In this document: positions 8,211-16,554 of the stretch, piece after piece
Layout: each line of letters begins with the position of its first letter
Position numbering within the stretch: position 1 is the first letter of the stretch
From: Eubacterium_G segne
GTDB lineage: Bacteria; Bacillota; Clostridia; Lachnospirales; Lachnospiraceae
Assembly (NCBI RefSeq): GCF_014287775.1
Contig: NZ_JACOOZ010000001.1
Coordinates: 186,001 to 250,000, forward strand
DNA: 64,000 bases
Direction of reading: 5' to 3'
The notes under the pieces: model-generated
Seen by the model: only the letters and a program-made list of their open reading frames with translations
What the model was told of the DNA's origin: nothing
Database searches by the model: none
Translations under genes and position numbers: made by a program

Positions 8211-9704
8211 TTAATTCTTATGATACATTCTTTCATCTTCTTCATATTTCGGTTCGCAGGTAAGCTGGATTCCCAACTTTTTAAAAATCTGCTCATCAAC
8301 TGATGAAAGTAAAACTGTTGAATGTGCATCGCATCCCTTTAATAATGGAAGTTTCTTCATTGCTTTCATGGCAATTTCATTATTTGCCGCTGTAGCTGAT
8401 AATGCCGTAAGCACCTCATCAGTATGAAGTCTTGGGTTTTTGCTTCCAAGGTAATTTATCTTCAAATCCTGTATCGGGTCAATTGCCTTAGGGTCAATAA
8501 GTTTTACTTCTTTATCTATACCTGCCAAAACTTTTAAAGCATTTATCAAAGCTGAAGAAGCCGCACCAAGAAGCTCACTTGTACCTCCTGAAACAATAGT
8601 TCCGTCTCTTAACTCAATAGCCATTGCCGGATTTCCATTTTCATTCTTCTCCCTTTCAAGAGCAACAATTGTAACTTTTCTGTCTTCCACAGTTATTTCT
8701 GCCTGCTTCATTAAAAGTTCTAACTTACATATGTCATCTTTTGTTGTGCCGTTACGTCTCTTTTCGCAAAGGCACTTGTAGTATCTTCTGATAATCTCCT
8801 GTTTTGAAGCTTCACGACATGCCTCATCATCTATAATGCAGTTTCCTGCCATATTTACACCCATTTCTGTTGGTGACTTGTAAGGACTTTTCCCAAAAAT
8901 AAGTTCAAACATTGCATTTACAACAGGGAAAATTTCGCAGTCTCTATTGTAATTTACAACCGCTTCGCCACGGGCTTCTAAGTGGAATGGGTCAATCATA
9001 TTTACATCATTTAAATCTGCTGTTGCAGCCTCATATGCCAGATTAACCGGATGTTTAAGAGGAATATTCCAAATAGGAAATGTCTCATATTTGGCATACC
9101 CTGCATCTACACCTCTTTTATGTTCATGATACAACTGTGAAAGGCAAACTGCCATCTTTCCGCTTCCCGGCCCCGGTGCAGTAACTACAACCAGTGGTCT
9201 TTCTGTTTCGATATATTCATTCTTTCCGTAACCTTCATCACTGACAATAAACTCTACATCACTTGGATATCCTGGAATTTTGTAGTGTTTATATGACTTA
9301 ATGTTCATGGAATCAAGCCTTTTAATAAACAGGTTGGCTGACGGCTGCTCTGCAAATTTTGTAAGGCACACACTTCCTACAAACAATCCCACTGACTGAA
9401 ATTCATCAATAAGTCTTAAAACATCCATATCATAAGTAATTCCGTAATCTCCACGTACCTTATTGTTTTCAATGTCTTCCGCACTAATTGCTATAACGAT
9501 TTCTGCCTGATCCTTAAGCTGTAAAAGCATCTGAAGCTTTGAGTCCGGCTCAAATCCCGGCAAAACTCTTGAAGCATGGAAATCATCAAATAACTTTCCA
9601 CCAAACTCCAAATATAGCTTGTTTCCAAACTGGGCAATTCTTTCCTTAATATGTTCTGACTGCATTGTCAGATATTTCTCATTATCAAAACCTTTTTTAA
9701 ACAT
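8211..9704 (-). CDS. UPF0371 / DUF1846 family protein
   Basis: The 497-residue length and the sequence (FDNEKYLTMQSEHIKERI start, ASRVLPGFEPDSK, PGPGSGKMAVCLSQLYHE with a P-loop-like GPGSGK near residue 180, TEMGVNMAGNCI) match the conserved DUF1846 family, whose members are about 500 residues and lack an established reaction. Crystal structures of the family are known but the function is not. It stands alone with its own terminator. The GSGK motif suggests phosphate or nucleotide binding, which is inference. The start ATG is the natural family start. Confidence 0.9.
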   Translation of the reverse strand: MFKKGFDNEKYLTMQSEHIKERIAQFGNKLYLEFGGKLFDDFHASRVLPGFEPDSKLQMLLQLKDQAEIVIAISAEDIENNKVRGDYGITYDMDVLRLIDEFQSVGLFVGSVCLTKFAEQPSANLFIKRLDSMNIKSYKHYKIPGYPSDVEFIVSDEGYGKNEYIETERPLVVVTAPGPGSGKMAVCLSQLYHEHKRGVDAGYAKYETFPIWNIPLKHPVNLAYEAATADLNDVNMIDPFHLEARGEAVVNYNRDCEIFPVVNAMFELIFGKSPYKSPTEMGVNMAGNCIIDDEACREASKQEIIRRYYKCLCEKRRNGTTKDDICKLELLMKQAEITVEDRKVTIVALEREKNENGNPAMAIELRDGTIVSGGTSELLGAASSALINALKVLAGIDKEVKLIDPKAIDPIQDLKINYLGSKNPRLHTDEVLTALSATAANNEIAMKAMKKLPLLKGCDAHSTVLLSSVDEQIFKKLGIQLTCEPKYEEDERMYHKN

Positions 9705-9819
9705 TTTACTTAACCTCTTTTGTTTTGCAAATTAAATCCACCCGTAATTTTATCATATTTAGATGGCTTTTTGAACCATAATATATTTTCTTTTATTGCA
9801 GACTTTTTTCCTTCACCCC

Positions 9820-9854
9820 AAAAAAAAGAGATGTTGCCCTCTGCTAACACCTCT
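9820..9854 (-). terminator. Intrinsic terminator of the small transcript
   Basis: A nine-base stem (one G-U) with a 10-base loop is followed by an unbroken T-run on the minus strand. It lies 115 bases before the UPF0371 start and separates the two units. Confidence 0.75.
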
Positions 9855-10133
9855 TCACCAATTTTTGCTTATTCTGTTTATTGTCCCTACAGCAATTTAC
9901 ACCTTTTCGTCCCCTTAACATCCCCTTCTACAATCTGATACTGTTTGGATTTCTGTGAATCCTTTCTCTTTGTGCAATCTGCTTACTGTCTTTTCCCGGC
10001 ACATTTTTTTTCCTGGCATGCTGATATTACTCCCACAAAAAAACACATTGTACCTTTAGGAATCAAAAATGCCTGAGAGTCCAACATTCACATACAGCAA
10101 CTCGTCATCCTTTTATTTCCTATCCTTTTGGTA
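9820..10133 (-). ncRNA. Candidate independent small transcript, possibly non-coding, downstream of tRNA-Tyr
   Basis: A near-consensus sigma-A promoter on the minus strand (TTGACA, 17 bases, TACAAT, at 10168-10140) fires into about 310 bases that end in a strong intrinsic terminator (AGAGGTGTT / AACATCTCT stem followed by eight Ts). No long reading frame fills it. Two short frames exist: one starting MLDSQAFLIPKGTMCFFV (34 codons, weak ribosome site), one starting MPGKKMCREK (34 codons, GGGAG upstream). I cannot assign it to tmRNA, SRP RNA or RNase P RNA from landmarks; a 6S-like or orphan regulatory RNA, or a micropeptide messenger, are the open options. Promoter and terminator are seen; function is unknown. 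Confidence 0.5.
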
Positions 10134-10139
10134 TGAATA

Positions 10140-10168
10140 ATTGTACATATATTAAATATGTTTGTCAA
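10140..10168 (-). promoter_or_regulatory. Sigma-A promoter of the small transcript
   Basis: On the minus strand TTGACA is followed by exactly 17 bases and TACAAT. It is one of the two best promoter matches I found in the window, and it faces away from tRNA-Tyr, whose 3-prime end is only 33 bases upstream. Confidence 0.8.
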
Positions 10169-10200
10169 TCATTTGCCTGACCTGATTGTTTTTTTCCTAG

Positions 10201-10284
10201 TGGGCAGGGTTGGACTCGAACCAACGATGTTTCTAATGTAACGGATTTACAGTCCGCCGTCTTCGCCGCTAGACTTACCTGCCC
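10201..10284 (-). tRNA. tRNA-Tyr (anticodon GUA)
   Basis: The minus strand folds as a type II tRNA: acceptor stem GGGCAGG/CCTGCCC with discriminator A, anticodon loop ACTGTAAAT with GUA, a long variable arm, and the T-arm GGTTCGAGTCC. A long variable arm plus GUA is diagnostic of bacterial tRNA-Tyr. CCA is not encoded. No second copy of the 3-prime end is visible nearby, so it is not an evident attachment site. Confidence 0.97.
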
Positions 10285-10327
10285 ATAATAAGTCCCTTAG
10301 GACTCACTCTTTTTAGTACATAATATT

Positions 10328-10582
10328 TCATGCACCTATTGATATATTTAATTTATTATCTGTGACAATAATGTCATCAATGGGAACGTTAAAAACTGCT
10401 GCTAATACAATTAAATTATCCAATGTTGGCATTGCCGCACCATTTTGCCATTTGTATATTGCATTAGGAGTTGCAAATCCCAATATATTCTGTAACTCCT
10501 TAACAGATAATCCTGACTGTTTTCGTAAATTCATAATTCTTATTCCTGTTCCCACTGTATCTATAATAGGTAATATACACAT
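10328..10582 (-). CDS. Small XRE-family HTH regulator
   Basis: The product is about 84 residues, almost only a Cro/CI HTH: GIRIMNLRKQSGLSVKELQNILGF...IYKWQNGAAMPTLDNLIVLAAVFNVPIDDII. The start is set at MCILPIID because GGAGG lies seven bases upstream; the longer frame would start with a GTG inside that ribosome site. It is a lone gene next to tRNA-Tyr. Its target is unknown. Confidence 0.8.
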   Translation of the reverse strand: MCILPIIDTVGTGIRIMNLRKQSGLSVKELQNILGFATPNAIYKWQNGAAMPTLDNLIVLAAVFNVPIDDIIVTDNKLNISIGA

Positions 10583-10629
10583 CTTTTTTTCCTCCACTTA
10601 TACTTATTGATTCATTTGCCAGTAGTAAT

Positions 10630-10665
10630 AAAAAAACCGCCTATCTTCTCAAAAAGATAAGCGGT
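10630..10665 (-). terminator. Terminator of the 42-aa gene
   Basis: Arms ACCGCCTATCTT / AAGATAAGCGGT (one mismatch) are followed on the minus strand by a T-run. It sits about 45 bases after the stop codon of the small orphan gene. Confidence 0.75.
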
Positions 10666-10711
10666 GAATTAAATTCTAATTATGATTTTGTCTTAATGAC
10701 ATCTATAATTA

Positions 10712-10840
10712 TCATGTTGATTTTTGCTTTTTGCTTACCATTTTCGAGAGCACATTAATAAGACTCTGTCCGTATACCTGAACGAGCTTGTAATCTTCAT
10801 AATAATAGTTATAGCTGTTAGCAAATTTTAACTCAAACAT
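10712..10840 (-). CDS. Orphan small protein (42 aa)
   Basis: A 42-codon frame begins MFELKFANSYNYYYEDYKLV and ends in a lysine-rich tail (KMVSKKQKST). It has a good ribosome site (AAAGGAAAAGAG before the ATG) and a strong intrinsic terminator after it, so it appears as a complete monocistronic gene. The tyrosine-rich YNYYYEDY stretch is unusual. I do not recognise a family. It has no signal peptide or membrane segment. It could be a regulatory peptide or toxin-like product, but nothing in the sequence proves a role. Confidence 0.5.
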   Translation of the reverse strand: MFELKFANSYNYYYEDYKLVQVYGQSLINVLSKMVSKKQKST

Positions 10841-10981
10841 GATCTCTTTTCCTTTCCCGATGGATTATCCACCGCATTTAACATTCTCTGTAGTTCATAC
10901 TTTAACATATATTGTTTAATTTGTCATTCTTCCGGTAGTAGAAAGTATAAATTTCATTAATAGAATTTAATTAATATTTAT

Positions 10982-11220
10982 TTAGCCTTAATGCTTACTT
11001 TTTTACCTGAAAATGCTATTCCCATTTTCAGAATATTATAAATTCCTTCTTCTTTTAGTTCTGAATTATAAAAGCTGACAGATTTATCCATATATTCTGC
11101 TATTGCAGTTTGCTCCTGTCTGAAATCTCCTTTGTATACTATGCAGACTGCCACTATAAACAGAAAGCATATTACCCATGTTACAGGCTCGCAAATACAT
11201 ATACATAAGGATGGGCTAGA
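10982..11220 (-). pseudogene. Degraded gene fragment of unknown origin
   Basis: Within the 430-base gap between the small orphan gene and yesL, the minus strand holds an open stretch without a convincing start. It reads as a hydrophobic segment (WVICFLFIVAVCIVY) followed by a soluble, coding-like tail (FRQEQTAIAEYMDKSVSFYN...GIAFSGKKVSIKAK). Composition looks like the 3-prime end of a former membrane-anchored gene. I cannot name it. On the opposite strand another short frame looks like an AraC tail, so at least one of the two is accidental. Confidence 0.3.
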
Positions 11221-11272
11221 TTATGATAAAAACTTTAAGGAGTGCCTTGGCAGCACTCCCAATGATTATCTG

Positions 11273-11887
11273 TCACATATACTTCTTAAAGATATGATTG
11301 AATATATAGGAATTTAAATATGCTAATACGGCAAATCCAATAAACAACATTACATATACGACACTTCCCGCTGTCTTTCCCAGCAGAACAATCAATATAA
11401 TTGGCAATAACGTTATAAGCAATATTATCAAAGTCCATGGAAAATGACCTATTCCCATAAGTAATGCATTTTTAAGTGTGTTCTTTACAGTATTTTCAAA
11501 TGTACTTTGAAGTGCCATGGCGTATAAAAAAATGAACAGAACGGTAAGTGCTGCTGCAAGCATTAATCCTTTAAGTGCTGTTGTCATTACTGTTTTTTTA
11601 AGACTATTTATTATATATAAATCTATCGTAGGAATCACTGCTGCTACTAATAATATAATCCACATAACCGTTGACTGTCTAAAATTCTCCTTGAACAATT
11701 GAAAAAAATTTTTTAAAATATAACCTTCTCTGTTCCCTGCCATCTTTTTAGTCACTCCGTAAAGTGCCGTTGTTGAAGCACCTATAGTAATTATAGGCAA
11801 CGAGCACAAAACAAATATCAAATTTAAAATTACCAAATCTGCTATTTTTGATACCACTTCATAAAATTTACTATCTATTCCAAACAC
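11273..11887 (-). CDS. YesL family membrane protein (DUF624)
   Basis: This is a 204-residue protein with four to five hydrophobic segments and the DUF624 hallmark near the N-terminus (LNLIFVLCSLPIITIGASTTALY). YesL-type proteins are encoded with sugar ABC transporters and glycan-use genes in Firmicutes, and this gene follows the LacI regulator and maltodextrin operon, which fits. The biochemical role is unknown; it is assumed to assist or modulate the transporter. The start has a GAAGAAAAAAG-type site; the C-terminus ends FNHIFKKYM. Confidence 0.85.
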   Translation of the reverse strand: MFGIDSKFYEVVSKIADLVILNLIFVLCSLPIITIGASTTALYGVTKKMAGNREGYILKNFFQLFKENFRQSTVMWIILLVAAVIPTIDLYIINSLKKTVMTTALKGLMLAAALTVLFIFLYAMALQSTFENTVKNTLKNALLMGIGHFPWTLIILLITLLPIILIVLLGKTAGSVVYVMLFIGFAVLAYLNSYIFNHIFKKYM

Positions 11888-11901
11888 TTTTTTCTTCCTC
11901 T

Positions 11902-12930
11902 CTATACTTCTTTTACGGAATCTCTTTCTAAAAGTTCAGCTTGGAAAATCAACTGTTTCTTTTCATCTTTTCCATTTATAAGATTCATTAACAGTTCTAT
12001 TGATGATTTTACCATCTGTTCACATGGCTGCTTCATTGTGGAAAGTGATGGATGAAAATATTTTGACATTTCAATCCCATCGAACCCTAAAACAGAATAG
12101 TCATCAGGTATTTTCCACCCTGCTTCTGAAATAGCTTTGTACGCACCAAATGCTGTTAAGTCAGAAATAGCATAAAGTGCAGAAAATTCCTCTTTAGACT
12201 GTAACAATTCCTTTGTAACCTGATAACCATTAGCTACTGAGTATTCAGGAATGTCATCTTTCATATATCTTATAAGATTTTTGTTAACTTCAATTCCATT
12301 ATCTGCTAAAGCTTCTCTGTAACCTTTCAATCGAAGACCACCAACTGCCTGATCACCCCTTTTGCCTGAAATTATAGCAATCTTCTTGTGACCTTTCTTG
12401 CAAAGATAATCTACTGCCTTGTAACTTTCTTTTTCGTCATCAATAGAGACTGAAGAACAGTTTCTTTTAGGAGCCATCATATTAACCGCAACAGTACATA
12501 ACACATATGGCACACCTATTTCTTCTAATCTTGTATCAAGATAGTCCATCTGACCTCCAAGGAAAATTAAACCTTTAAGTCTTTTTTCTTTGGCAAGCTG
12601 TACTGCTACACTTACCTCATCCTGATCTTCCCCTACAGTTTGAAGTAAAAACGTGTACTCTAATTTTTTTAATTCTTCTTCAAAACTTTTCAACATCCCC
12701 TGAAAGAATTGATTATCTATACCTTTAATTAAAAGTGCTATCGTATTAGATTCTGTCATTTTTAAATTTCTTGCACTATTATTAGGCACGTAATTATATT
12801 CTTTTATAACTTTTAAAATTCTTTTTCTGGTATTCTGATTAATACCCGGATCATCATTAATTGCTCGAGAGACAGTGCTAATTCCAACACCACATATTTT
12901 CGCTATGTCTTTTATTGTTAAATCTGCCAT
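11902..12930 (-). CDS. LacI-family transcriptional regulator (maltose operon, MalR-like)
   Basis: The N-terminal HTH (LTIKDIAKICGVGISTVSRAINDDPGIN) and hinge helix are typical of LacI/GalR, followed by a periplasmic-binding-protein-like effector domain (residues about 60-340) with the SVSIDDEKESYKAVDYL and SVLGFDGIEMSKY signatures. GGGGGA precedes the ATG. It lies downstream of malQ and upstream of yesL in the maltodextrin cluster, so it most likely represses malEFG by binding the GGAAACGTTTCC palindromes ahead of malE. Effector identity (maltose or maltodextrin) is inferred from context. Confidence 0.9.
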   Translation of the reverse strand: MADLTIKDIAKICGVGISTVSRAINDDPGINQNTRKRILKVIKEYNYVPNNSARNLKMTESNTIALLIKGIDNQFFQGMLKSFEEELKKLEYTFLLQTVGEDQDEVSVAVQLAKEKRLKGLIFLGGQMDYLDTRLEEIGVPYVLCTVAVNMMAPKRNCSSVSIDDEKESYKAVDYLCKKGHKKIAIISGKRGDQAVGGLRLKGYREALADNGIEVNKNLIRYMKDDIPEYSVANGYQVTKELLQSKEEFSALYAISDLTAFGAYKAISEAGWKIPDDYSVLGFDGIEMSKYFHPSLSTMKQPCEQMVKSSIELLMNLINGKDEKKQLIFQAELLERDSVKEV

Positions 12931-13015
12931 GTCTTCCCCCTTTCATCTAAATGTACTAAAATTTTTTAATTCCACAATTTGGTATTTTATCATATATATA
13001 TCATTATGTAAAAAA

Positions 13016-13034
13016 CTGCGAAATTTTTTCGCAG
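13016..13034. terminator. Terminator after malQ
   Basis: CTGCGAA / TTCGCAG arms with a five-base loop are flanked by A and T runs on the two sides. It lies about 20 bases beyond the malQ stop and separates it from the regulator gene. Confidence 0.7.
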
Positions 13035-13052
13035 CTTTTTATCATTTTATTT

Positions 13053-14543
13053 CTATCCTCTGCCATAAAGAACTGTTAGTTCTTTAATAGTAGCTGATAA
13101 TTTTTTAGTCATCTGTCTGGATTTTACTCTCCAACACCAATTTCCGCCTAAAGTTGAAGGATGATTCATTCTAGCTTTATTGTCCAAATGAAGATAATCC
13201 TGTAACGGAATAATACATGTATTGGCTGTTGATGCCTGAGCCATACGAATAACTTCGTCAACCAGCTCATCTTTATCATCAGTTTTTCTGCCAATATATT
13301 TTTGGACCATCTCAACCTCTTCCGGTCCAATGCTACCTAACCATCCCTTTAGTGTTTCATTGTCATGAGTTCCTGTATATACTACACAATTCTTATTATA
13401 ATTATATGGTAAATACTCTCTTGGACCTGAAGAATCTCTGCTATCAAATGCAAACTCAAGAACTTTCATATTAGGGAATCCTGAATCATTAACTAGCTGT
13501 CTTACTGAATCAGTTATATAACCTAAGTCTTCAGCTATAATGTTAACATTACCTAAACAATATTTTATAGCATTAAATAAATCTATTCCCGGTCCTTTTT
13601 CCCAGTGTCCATTAGTTGCATCCTCATCCCTAGCAGGTATTGAATAATATTCATCAAAACCTCTAAAATGATCAATTCTTACAACATCATATAGCTGAAC
13701 ACTTCGCTCTATTCTTTTTATCCACCAATCATAGTTGGTCTGTTTATGATAATCCCATTTGTATAATGGATTTCCCCACAACTGGCCTGTTGCTGAAAAG
13801 CCATCAGGAGGACATCCTGCAACTGCTATAGTTTTTCCTTTGTCATCTATTTGGAATAACTCAGGGTGTGACCACACATCTGCACTATCATAAGCTACAT
13901 ATATTGGAATATCTCCAATAATTTTCACACCATTATCATTGGCATATTTTTTTAATTTGTACCATTGCCTATAGAATTCATACTGAACAAATTCATAAAA
14001 TTCTATTTCTTCCTTTAGCTCATTCTGATAATACTCCATTGAGTATCCCCATCTGAGTTTTATGTCTTCTGCCCAGTTGTCAAAGCTTTGGCCTTTAAAT
14101 CTTTCCTTTATAGCCATAAACATTGCATAATCATTTAACCAATATTGGTTTTCATCTTTAAACTTTTTAAATTCTTCCCTTTCACGGATATTACTTCTTT
14201 TGTACGCTTTTTTCAAAAGTTTAAATCTGCCATTATACAACTTTTCATAATCTACTTTGTCAATTTTGTCACCAAAATCCACCTTGTCACATTCTTTTTC
14301 TGTTAACAGTCCCTGCTCAATCAGCTCTTCTAAACTTATAAAGTATGGATTCCCTGCATAAGTTGAAAATGACTGATAAGGAGAATCTCCGTAACTTGTT
14401 GGTCCTATAGGTAGAATTTGCCAGTATTGCTGTTTGGAATCTTTCAAAAAATCTACAAATTTATATGCTTCTTCAGAAAAACTTCCTATGCCATATTTTC
14501 CCGGCAAACTGGAAACAGGTAATAAAATTCCACTAGCCCTCAT
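13053..14543 (-). CDS. malQ: 4-alpha-glucanotransferase (amylomaltase)
   Basis: This GH77 enzyme moves alpha-1,4-glucan segments between maltodextrins and releases glucose. The 496-residue length is the compact bacterial form. Catalytic motifs are visible: the nucleophile region VRIDHFRGFDEYY, the acid/base region IIAEDLGYIT and the transition-state aspartate in TGTHDNETLKGW. The N-terminus RASGILLPVSSLPGKYGIGSF is typical. It follows the malG permease gene by about 25 bases and completes the import-and-processing operon. Confidence 0.96.
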   Translation of the reverse strand: MRASGILLPVSSLPGKYGIGSFSEEAYKFVDFLKDSKQQYWQILPIGPTSYGDSPYQSFSTYAGNPYFISLEELIEQGLLTEKECDKVDFGDKIDKVDYEKLYNGRFKLLKKAYKRSNIREREEFKKFKDENQYWLNDYAMFMAIKERFKGQSFDNWAEDIKLRWGYSMEYYQNELKEEIEFYEFVQYEFYRQWYKLKKYANDNGVKIIGDIPIYVAYDSADVWSHPELFQIDDKGKTIAVAGCPPDGFSATGQLWGNPLYKWDYHKQTNYDWWIKRIERSVQLYDVVRIDHFRGFDEYYSIPARDEDATNGHWEKGPGIDLFNAIKYCLGNVNIIAEDLGYITDSVRQLVNDSGFPNMKVLEFAFDSRDSSGPREYLPYNYNKNCVVYTGTHDNETLKGWLGSIGPEEVEMVQKYIGRKTDDKDELVDEVIRMAQASTANTCIIPLQDYLHLDNKARMNHPSTLGGNWCWRVKSRQMTKKLSATIKELTVLYGRG

Positions 14544-14567
14544 AGTCCCTCCTAATATTATATCTTA

Positions 14568-15494
14568 TTAACCTTTTACTGCTCCTGCAGCTACACCCTT
14601 AATAATATGCTTCTGACATGTTAAGTAGAAGAATATTACAGGTATAATACTTAAAATGATAAGTGCCATTATTGCACCTAAATCTACTGAGCCGTAGCTT
14701 CCCTGTAAGTACTGAATATGAATTGGAATAGTTCTGTACTGATCAAGATCAAGAACCAAATATGGAAGTAAGTAATCGTTCCATATCCACATAATTTCAA
14801 GAATACCTACAGATATTAATGTTGGTTTTAACATTGGAACAATAACAATAAAGAATGTTCTGATTGGTCCACATCCATCAATTGCTGCTGCTTCTTCAAT
14901 CTCAAGTGGTAAACCTTTAATAAATCCTGTGAACATAAATACTGCCATACCTGCACCAAATCCTAAATATATAACCGGAATAGTCCAAGGTGTATTAAGT
15001 CCCAATGAATCTGCTGTATTTGACAATGTGAACATTACCATCTGGAATGGTACTACCATTGAAAATACAAATAAGTAATATACTATCTTACAAACTATGC
15101 TGTCAACTCTTGCTATGTACCATGCTGCCATTGATGTACAAAGTAGAATTAACGCTGTTGATAAAACTGTAATTACAAAACTATATAATACCGATTTAAA
15201 AAACGGATAATTTCCAAATGTAAAACCTTTGATATAGTTTGCCCAACCTACTAACGCCTCACCAGTAGGCCATGCAAATGTGTCTGTTTTTACAAAGGTG
15301 TTAGCTTTGAAAGAGTTCATTAACACAATAAATATAGGACTAACATAAACTAAAGTTACAATTGTCATTATTGTAGTCAACAGTTTTCCATGCTTTGATG
15401 GAATTTCACTTGTCTCTTTCATTTTTTTCTTTTTCGGTGTAGCTTTCACTGTAGAATCTTTAATTGTTGAATTCACTGTTTTCTCATTGTTCAT
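14568..15494 (-). CDS. malG: Maltodextrin ABC transporter permease, MalG type
   Basis: This is a six-helix MalG-like permease of a carbohydrate ABC importer (CUT1). A charged cytoplasmic N-terminal tail of about 30 residues precedes the first helix. The EAA loop that docks with the ATPase is visible as EIEEAAAIDGCGPIRTFFIVIVP. Its start codon overlaps the stop of malF by one base, so translation is coupled. No ATPase gene is present in the cluster, so a shared MsmX/MsiK-type ATPase encoded elsewhere is expected, as is usual for CUT1 systems in Firmicutes. Confidence 0.92.
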   Translation of the reverse strand: MNNEKTVNSTIKDSTVKATPKKKKMKETSEIPSKHGKLLTTIMTIVTLVYVSPIFIVLMNSFKANTFVKTDTFAWPTGEALVGWANYIKGFTFGNYPFFKSVLYSFVITVLSTALILLCTSMAAWYIARVDSIVCKIVYYLFVFSMVVPFQMVMFTLSNTADSLGLNTPWTIPVIYLGFGAGMAVFMFTGFIKGLPLEIEEAAAIDGCGPIRTFFIVIVPMLKPTLISVGILEIMWIWNDYLLPYLVLDLDQYRTIPIHIQYLQGSYGSVDLGAIMALIILSIIPVIFFYLTCQKHIIKGVAAGAVKG

Positions 15495-16420
15495 TACTGC
15501 TGCACCTCCTTAGATCTTGTTGCCTTAAGCTGGATAATTGATATACCTGCAACTAAGATAAAGAATATAACGGCTTTCGCCTGGGCAACTCCCTTACCTG
15601 TAAGAGACTGTCCGTAAAATGTGTTGTAAATGTTAAGTGCCAACATTTCTGTTGTCTTTATAACTGAACCATCCTTTAACTGTTCAAACGGCTGTCCGTT
15701 TGTTAAAGCTAAGTTCTGATCAAAAAGTTTAAATCCATTTGTTATTGTTAAGAATAAACAAATTGTAATTGATGGCATAATATTTGGAATTGTAACTCTT
15801 GTCAATGTCTGCCATTTTGTTGCACCATCAATTTTTGCTGCTTCAATTAGTTCTCCCGGAACTGCCTGCAAACCTGCAATATAGATAATCATCATATATC
15901 CTACCTGTTGCCAGCACATCAGAATAATTAATCCCCAGAAGCCATATCTTGTTTCCATAAGAATTGAAGTATTAATTTTTCCTAAAACGCCATTGAAAAT
16001 CATACTCCAAATATAACCAAGAACAATACCACCTATAAGGTTAGGCATAAAAAATGCTGTTCTGAATAAGTTTGCTCCCTTAATCCCCAATGTTAATAAA
16101 TATGCTATTAAGAAAGCTAACACATTTATTATAAATAGGGATACTATTGCATACAAAGCTGTATACCAAAATGCATGTACAAACGATGCATCCTGAAATG
16201 CGTCCATATAATTTCTAAAACCTACAAAAGAAGCATCACCTATTGTAACAAATTTGCAAAATGATAAATAAATACCTCTCAAGAAAGGATATATAAATCC
16301 AATGCAAAATGCTAAAAATGTAGGTGCCAAAAATAAAAGAAAGCATCTTTGAATAGGTTTACGAAGAAGTTTAGAATTAACAGATGTTCCACCATTATGT
16401 TTTTTCTTTTTTTCTTTCAC
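15494..16420 (-). CDS. malF: Maltodextrin ABC transporter permease, MalF type
   Basis: This is a CUT1 permease with about six hydrophobic helices after a basic N-terminal tail (MKEKKKKHNGG). The EAA motif is ELIEAAKIDGATKWQTLTRVTIPN. At 308 residues it lacks the large extra periplasmic domain of enterobacterial MalF, as is normal for Gram-positive versions. It partners the malG product. It lies 134 bases behind malE, separated by a GC-rich stem-loop that probably lowers its expression relative to the binding protein. Confidence 0.92.
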   Translation of the reverse strand: MKEKKKKHNGGTSVNSKLLRKPIQRCFLLFLAPTFLAFCIGFIYPFLRGIYLSFCKFVTIGDASFVGFRNYMDAFQDASFVHAFWYTALYAIVSLFIINVLAFLIAYLLTLGIKGANLFRTAFFMPNLIGGIVLGYIWSMIFNGVLGKINTSILMETRYGFWGLIILMCWQQVGYMMIIYIAGLQAVPGELIEAAKIDGATKWQTLTRVTIPNIMPSITICLFLTITNGFKLFDQNLALTNGQPFEQLKDGSVIKTTEMLALNIYNTFYGQSLTGKGVAQAKAVIFFILVAGISIIQLKATRSKEVQQ

Positions 16421-16483
16421 TTCAATCTCCTCCTAATCATTATTCAAAATAGAAACTCTAAAAATTTTCTATTTTTTAATAAA

Positions 16484-16504
16484 GGGGCAGGCACTGCCTG
16501 CCCC
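16484..16504 (-). other. Intercistronic GC-rich stem-loop between malE and malF
   Basis: A perfect inverted repeat of GGGGCAGG and CCTGCCCC with a five-base centre stands between malE and malF, followed on the minus strand by CCTTTATTAAAAAAT. It lacks a proper T-run, so it more likely stabilises the malE message or terminates partially than ends the operon. Confidence 0.65.
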
Positions 16505-16554
16505 ACAATGTGTTAATAGTTTAATTATGAATTTTATTCTTATTTAAAATCTTA

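Noticed and set aside
10201..10284. tRNA-Tyr as attachment site for an integrative element
   Set aside because: No duplicated tRNA 3-prime end and no integrase gene within 37 kb; flanking genes look chromosomal.
11132..11317. Plus-strand frame whose end (NFKECLGSTPNDYL) resembles the C-terminus of AraC-family regulators
   Set aside because: It has no good ribosome site, overlaps the yesL 3-prime end and lies opposite another coding-like fragment. At most it is a scrap of an araC-type gene; I cannot decide between chance and relic.
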